From Linnemannia hyalina (Eukaryota > Mortierellomycota > Mortierellomycetes > Mortierellales > Mortierellaceae): a stretch of 64,000 nucleotides of DNA. A program made the position numbers and the translations under genes. Below are positions 59,252 to 64,000 of this stretch, one piece after another (within the stretch, counting starts at the first letter, position 1; each line of letters begins with the position of its first letter). Where the stretch lies: NCBI GenBank assembly GCA_019671135.1, contig JAHRHY010000022.1:186001-250000 (forward strand), written 5' to 3'. The notes under the pieces were generated by a model. The model made no database searches. It was not told the origin of the DNA and worked only from the letters and a program-made list of their open reading frames with translations.

Positions 59252-62200
59252 CGTTGACTATTGCTTTTTGATTGGCTTGTTGTCGTCTGGATCCAGAAAC
59301 GGACGTTCAAGAAAGAAGCAGTAGTGAGAGAGAGAAGAGGACGTCGTAATAGCTTTTGCAATGGGACCGAGTAAGAATAATAAGGTCCTTAATAATGTCG
59401 CCGCGAAAGGGAAAGGTTGGTACTTGACGGACGGACCTCTTTTTGGGGGCGAGAGAGCTATTCCAGAGAAAAGAGTCAGGGGTGTTGCAGGTGAGAACGA
59501 GTGAAAGAAAAGAAGGGGAAGAACAGGGGTTGAGGGCGCTATTGGGTTGGGCGGTGGGGGGGAGGGGATTGTTTTATGTACCGCGGATGGTGGACAAGGC
59601 TCGGAATAAAAAAAAGGACCAGAAAGAAATTCTCCTTGGACGATTGAGGTATTTTTCTCCGCAGGGCTACGTACGAGTCAGAAGTAGGGGATCATGGTGC
59701 AGAAGTGAAAGAAAGTTGAAAGAAGTGTAGAGGAAGAGGTGGAAGAGTGGATAGATTGGGTGCAGAAGGTGGACGTGAGAAGAACGAAGGAAGGAGAAAA
59801 TGAATTAATAAGATGGTTAGTTTGCTGGTATCAAAAAATGGAAGGCTTATGTTAAAATAGACTCGATCCGAGTGACAAGAGGAGAGGACAAGAGGTGAGA
59901 AGGGGAGGGGACCATGGAAGAATGAATGGAAAGAAGCAACAAGCAAAAAAAGATGCTAATGCTGGACACCATAGACGAGGGTGGAGGTTGAGAGAGATAT
60001 GGACAACGCAAGGTCCATCTCTTCCATCTTGATAGACAAGTTGGCCTCTTGATGACCAACCTAATTCACCAGTCAGGACAGAAGGGATAATGCAGAGTGA
60101 AAGAGAGAAGAGAAGGGAGGATGGGAGGGAACAAACAAAGAGAAGGAAAATAGCCCAATGCATGCTTCGAAAGAAACAATCCATCCACACAAGCAAAGAA
60201 GAAAAAACAACACCCGCCTGAACCAACCATGACCAGAAGTTTAACAAGTAGCTTGTTTTTTTTGCGCGTTTTTGTTCGCATGGCACAACAAACATATACC
60301 CGTCTATCCGAACACACCAACCACGCAAAAGCAAAAACAAACAGCGAGAAGAGGGGATGCGCTCTAATGCAATTGGCATCAAATATAACACAAGAAAAAA
60401 CGGCTAACCATGACCCACGCCCCTCTTTTTTGTTCATAAGGTTGGTCAGTTGAGTAAACTAATAGCCGTACAAATATGGATGGGAAGCAGGGCGGCCACC
60501 TCTCAAATCACTCAAATCATCACAACCACCACCCACCACGAGAGATGAAGGGAGCGACGATGGAAGGAGAAAAGGGAGGAAAAAGGAGAAAATATGACCG
60601 AGGAAAAAGAATGAGCCCTCCTGTTTGCAGATTGGACGAGTAGAAGAAGGGAAGAGCGAGGGATGGAAGCCAGCCATGCATGCATGTCATGTCCTTGTGT
60701 CTCTTTCTCTCTCTCCCTTCCTCCATGGTCGTCGTCACAATAAGAAAAGGGAAGCAGGAATAAACAACCACCGCGGAGTGGAAGACGGTGGAGGAGTAGA
60801 AAGCCCAGTCAAACCCCATAAACCTTCTTTGCCTGCATTTGTTGTTGCTTGTGGGAGAAGGACATCTGCTCCATGCTCCTCTTTGTCTCTATTGTCGATG
60901 CACTGGCACTGCCATAAAGAAATACGAGGGATCATTGATCTCTCTCTGTGTGTGGATGTGTGCATGTGTGCGTATGCACACATGTGTGTCATAGTTGTGG
61001 AAGAATGGAAGGTGTGTGTTGAGCTGTTGAGTGTGGATACTTAGTGCTATGAAAATGCCGCTACATTACCGGCCCCTGATAGCGATGTCTGATATCTCTG
61101 ACTCTTTGTTTCCCAGTGCCTGACAGACCCCACACTCCCACATTCGCCGTTCTCTCACAGAACAAGACAAACACTAAAGTAACAAGAGGGTGCCCTTCAT
61201 ACCAGAGACTGGTCAATTGACTTGGTTGTTTGTGTTATGTTTCTTCCGTTTCGTTCAAAACAATAACAAAACATACACAAACAACAAAGACGAGCAAGAA
61301 TGAGAAACGAATATGGGTGTTGTTTAATGCCGCAAAGAAGAATGAAAAAAGGAGAAATCTGAGGATCTTCCATTTAGTTGACTTTCTTGATTGTTTTCCC
61401 CGGATGGCTGTCTCGAGGGACAAGGAGTGAATGAATGAATCAATGAAATGAGGAGGGAAGGAGGAAAAAAGAAAGAGAGAGGGAGAGGCGATCGATCCCA
61501 CATCCGATCAACTCGCCAAATAAAATAAAGTGAGCTCCTTCTTTTCTCCTTCTCTCTACTCTTGATCCCTACTCATTCTGTCGTGTGGGTGTCAATTGCA
61601 TCCTGCCTCACTCTCTCCCTCTCCCTCTCTCTCTCTCTTCCCACTCACTCGCTCACGTTTTTCTTTCCCGCCTCTTGTTCATATTTCTCCTTCCCTCTTT
61701 CATTCGCACCCTCTGACTGTTTGTCTCTCATTTTCGTATCTTCATCGATGTATCGATGGACAAGTCTGCGTGGGAGTGAAGAGAAAGAGGATCCGAAAAA
61801 AGAAAAGAATGACGATGACTCCAGGTGACAAAAATTCACAAAAAAATTATTCCGCAGACCAGACGGAGTCAAGACCGGAAAGAAACAGCAAGAAGCAAGT
61901 GTATAGAAAGCGTGGGCAAGAAAGATGAAAAAAGACAAAGTGGAGCAAACGGAGCAGAGGGAAAGAAGGAGAGAGAAGAAAAAAAGAGTGAAGAGGTGAT
62001 ATGTGATAGGTGGTGTGTTGATTCGATGGATGTGTGTTGATGGGTGATGGTGATGATGTGGATGTTTCTTTGTCTCAGAACAAAATAAAATTCGGCGATT
62101 TTGATAGGCTGTCCTCAACGTCTCTTGTTTGTTGATCAGGGCTGTTGCAAGGGCGAGAAAGTGACAAAACCGTACCTTTTTCTTTGTTCTTCGTTCGTTC

Positions 62201-64000
62201 TCTTTCTTGGTCGATTGCCTTGTTGCTGTAAAACAATGTATTTCTGCTGCTTATCATTATAGATGGTGAAGTCAATGAGAGAGGGAGAAGGAAAAAGGAA
62301 AGGGTAGGTGTCAGCTTTGATGTCTTGAAAGATCAGAGGAGAAAGGCTGTCGATGGTATTGTTCACAGGCGCAGTAGATCGGTAATGAATACAAGAGACA
62401 AAGAGCGAAAGAAGGAATAGCACAGAAATAAAATAAAAGAAGCAGGAGACTAGTGAGCGAAATATGAACGTTGCGGGTTGGTGTCAACAAGAAAGAAAAA
62501 GGAATCTGCTACAACGTTCACGCACGCCGACCGTGTCGTACAATGACAACAAACGCGAAGGTGAAGCCAATTGAACAATATAATTCAACAGTACAACAGA
62601 GTCGATCCCTCGTCCTCTGCCCCCTGTTTTTCATTTGTTGCTGTTTTTGGTTTGCCACAGCGGAATATAATGAATTAGGAAAGAGGAAGAGTGTGTGTGA
62701 AGAGGGGACAACGGGGTTATCACAGAAAAGAAAGAAAAACAATTCAAACGGTGCGCCTCTTTGGTCAGGACAAATAGGAGTATGAGTGAGCACATCCGAA
62801 AGTAGGGGATGGAGAAGGAAGAGGACTGACGAGAGATGGAGGAAGGAAGAGTGAAAAGGAAACGAGGGTAAGTGGAGAGGAGAGAAAGAGATGGATTCCA
62901 CGCGATATATGGGGATGGTTGTTGGGAAGGACGGCCGAGGGGGCAAAGTGAATGGCAGAAAGTAACGATGTGGGATGCGATGTGATAAGTAATCTAAATT
63001 ACAACTATAATGTACAGAGAGAGAAAAGATCGACAAATCGACCAAAGCGAAGAAAAAAGAGAGAGCGAAAGGCACGGGAGCTGTAGGGAGAAGACGATGT
63101 CAGGGATGCCATCGATAATGGAGGGATGAAAAAAGTGCGCAGAGTTTTAACGGTGCTAAACGGGGCAACGTGATAATGAAGCAATAGCGCACAAAGGAGG
63201 CAAGCAATGGGAACGCACAAAAGGAAGAAGAGAAAGATCTTGTCGCTCTTCCTCTCTCTGGTTGTTACAGAAGGTGTGAAAGAGAGAGGCCAGGTTTTGT
63301 GGTAGTTTATGTTTCTCCTGTGCTGTTGTTGATTGTTGATGAGCGGGGGTAATAAGTGAACATTGGAAGAGCTACGTACCCACAGATGGAAGGCGAGAAA
63401 GAGAGAGAGTCGGAAATTGTTGTTTTGGGACTGAGAAAAGCGTGTGTCGGTACTTTGTACAAGGGCTACTTGGCGACGTGAGAGGTTGTGGTTGTCGAAA
63501 GTAGCGTGGTTGGAAACACGGGTTTGAAGGATCGTCGAGCGTGAATGCCTTTTCAGGTTTGTGCTTTTGTCCGATGGTCTGTCCTGAGTGAGGATGGAAA
63601 AGGAAAGGCTTTCTTTTTTTTTCTTGCTGTTGTGTTGTTGGTGGAAGTGTGTATGAGTTGGCTGAAGAGGAAGGTGTGGATGGGTGGGAGTATGAGAGAT
63701 GGTTTTGATAGCGTGATGATGTGGGTGGCGGGTCGATTGTAGATATGTAATATAATGAAGAGGAGGAAGAAGAAACTAAAAAGAAGAGATAAAGGGGTGA
63801 TGTGAATGAATGAATGAATGAATGAATGAATGAATGAAATGCGTCTGTGTGTGCAAATGATAACGTGTAGCGTGGACGAGAGTGAGGGTCGAGTGTATGT
63901 GCAAGAGTGTATGAGGTGTGAAAAAGGAGGAAAGGTGTGTTTATGAGAGTGTTGGCGAGGGTGATGAAGATAAAAGATGAATGATGGGTTATAGGATGCC
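59252..64000. other. Long non-coding region upstream of the Crz1-like gene
   Basis: No supported gene. As at 34-39 kb, the plus strand is purine-rich over long stretches (59700-60200, 62800-63300), that is, pyrimidine-rich in the direction of the Crz1-like gene. CT runs at 61610-61640 are exceptions. Open frames such as 61645-62118 and 62518-63075 (minus) follow these tracts and match nothing I know. The right edge may hold part of the promoter of a gene outside the window. Confidence 0.45.
63803..63838 (+). repeat. (GAAT)n microsatellite
   Basis: About nine tandem GAAT units. Confidence 0.95.

Overview
The window reads as nuclear DNA of a filamentous early-diverging fungus, most likely a Mortierella relative (Mortierellomycotina). 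The evidence is short GT-AG introns with GTAAGT-type donors, coding sequence with C-rich third positions, long pyrimidine tracts just before start codons, poly-Q zinc-finger regulators, and a modular protein family that I recall as expanded in Mortierella and arbuscular mycorrhizal fungi. The taxon is an inference. I saw no tRNA, rRNA, CRISPR or organellar sequence.

Layout. 0-10.4 kb: a low-complexity hypothetical protein; a spliced WRN/EXD2-type 3'-5' exonuclease with an intact DEDDy site; converging on it, a spliced mut-7/EXD3-like protein whose exonuclease fold has lost the catalytic residues; then a short-chain dehydrogenase. 10.4-14 kb: relics, including a short spliced copy of the N-terminal module of the large family at 43-55 kb, a second fragment, and a MITE-like foldback element with nested palindromes.

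14.1-28 kb: three secreted subtilisin-like proteases in direct tandem, about 5 kb apart. They share the intron position, catalytic triad, PA-type insert, leader motif and upstream elements. Copies 2 and 3 are a mosaic of nearly identical and diverged stretches. 28-43.7 kb: a ten-finger C2H2 protein, rebuilt here from three exons (1105 aa), with about 9.6 kb of purine-asymmetric DNA upstream.

43.7-55.3 kb: three tandem giant paralogues (1159, 1183 and 1212 aa). Each has a small first exon carrying a separate N-terminal module, an acidic variable linker and a conserved 900-residue core of unknown function. These are the best candidates for an undescribed system. 55.3-64 kb: a Crz1-like C2H2 factor with a long upstream region. 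Intron coordinates were read by eye from splice sites and reading-frame continuity; they have not been tested against transcripts.
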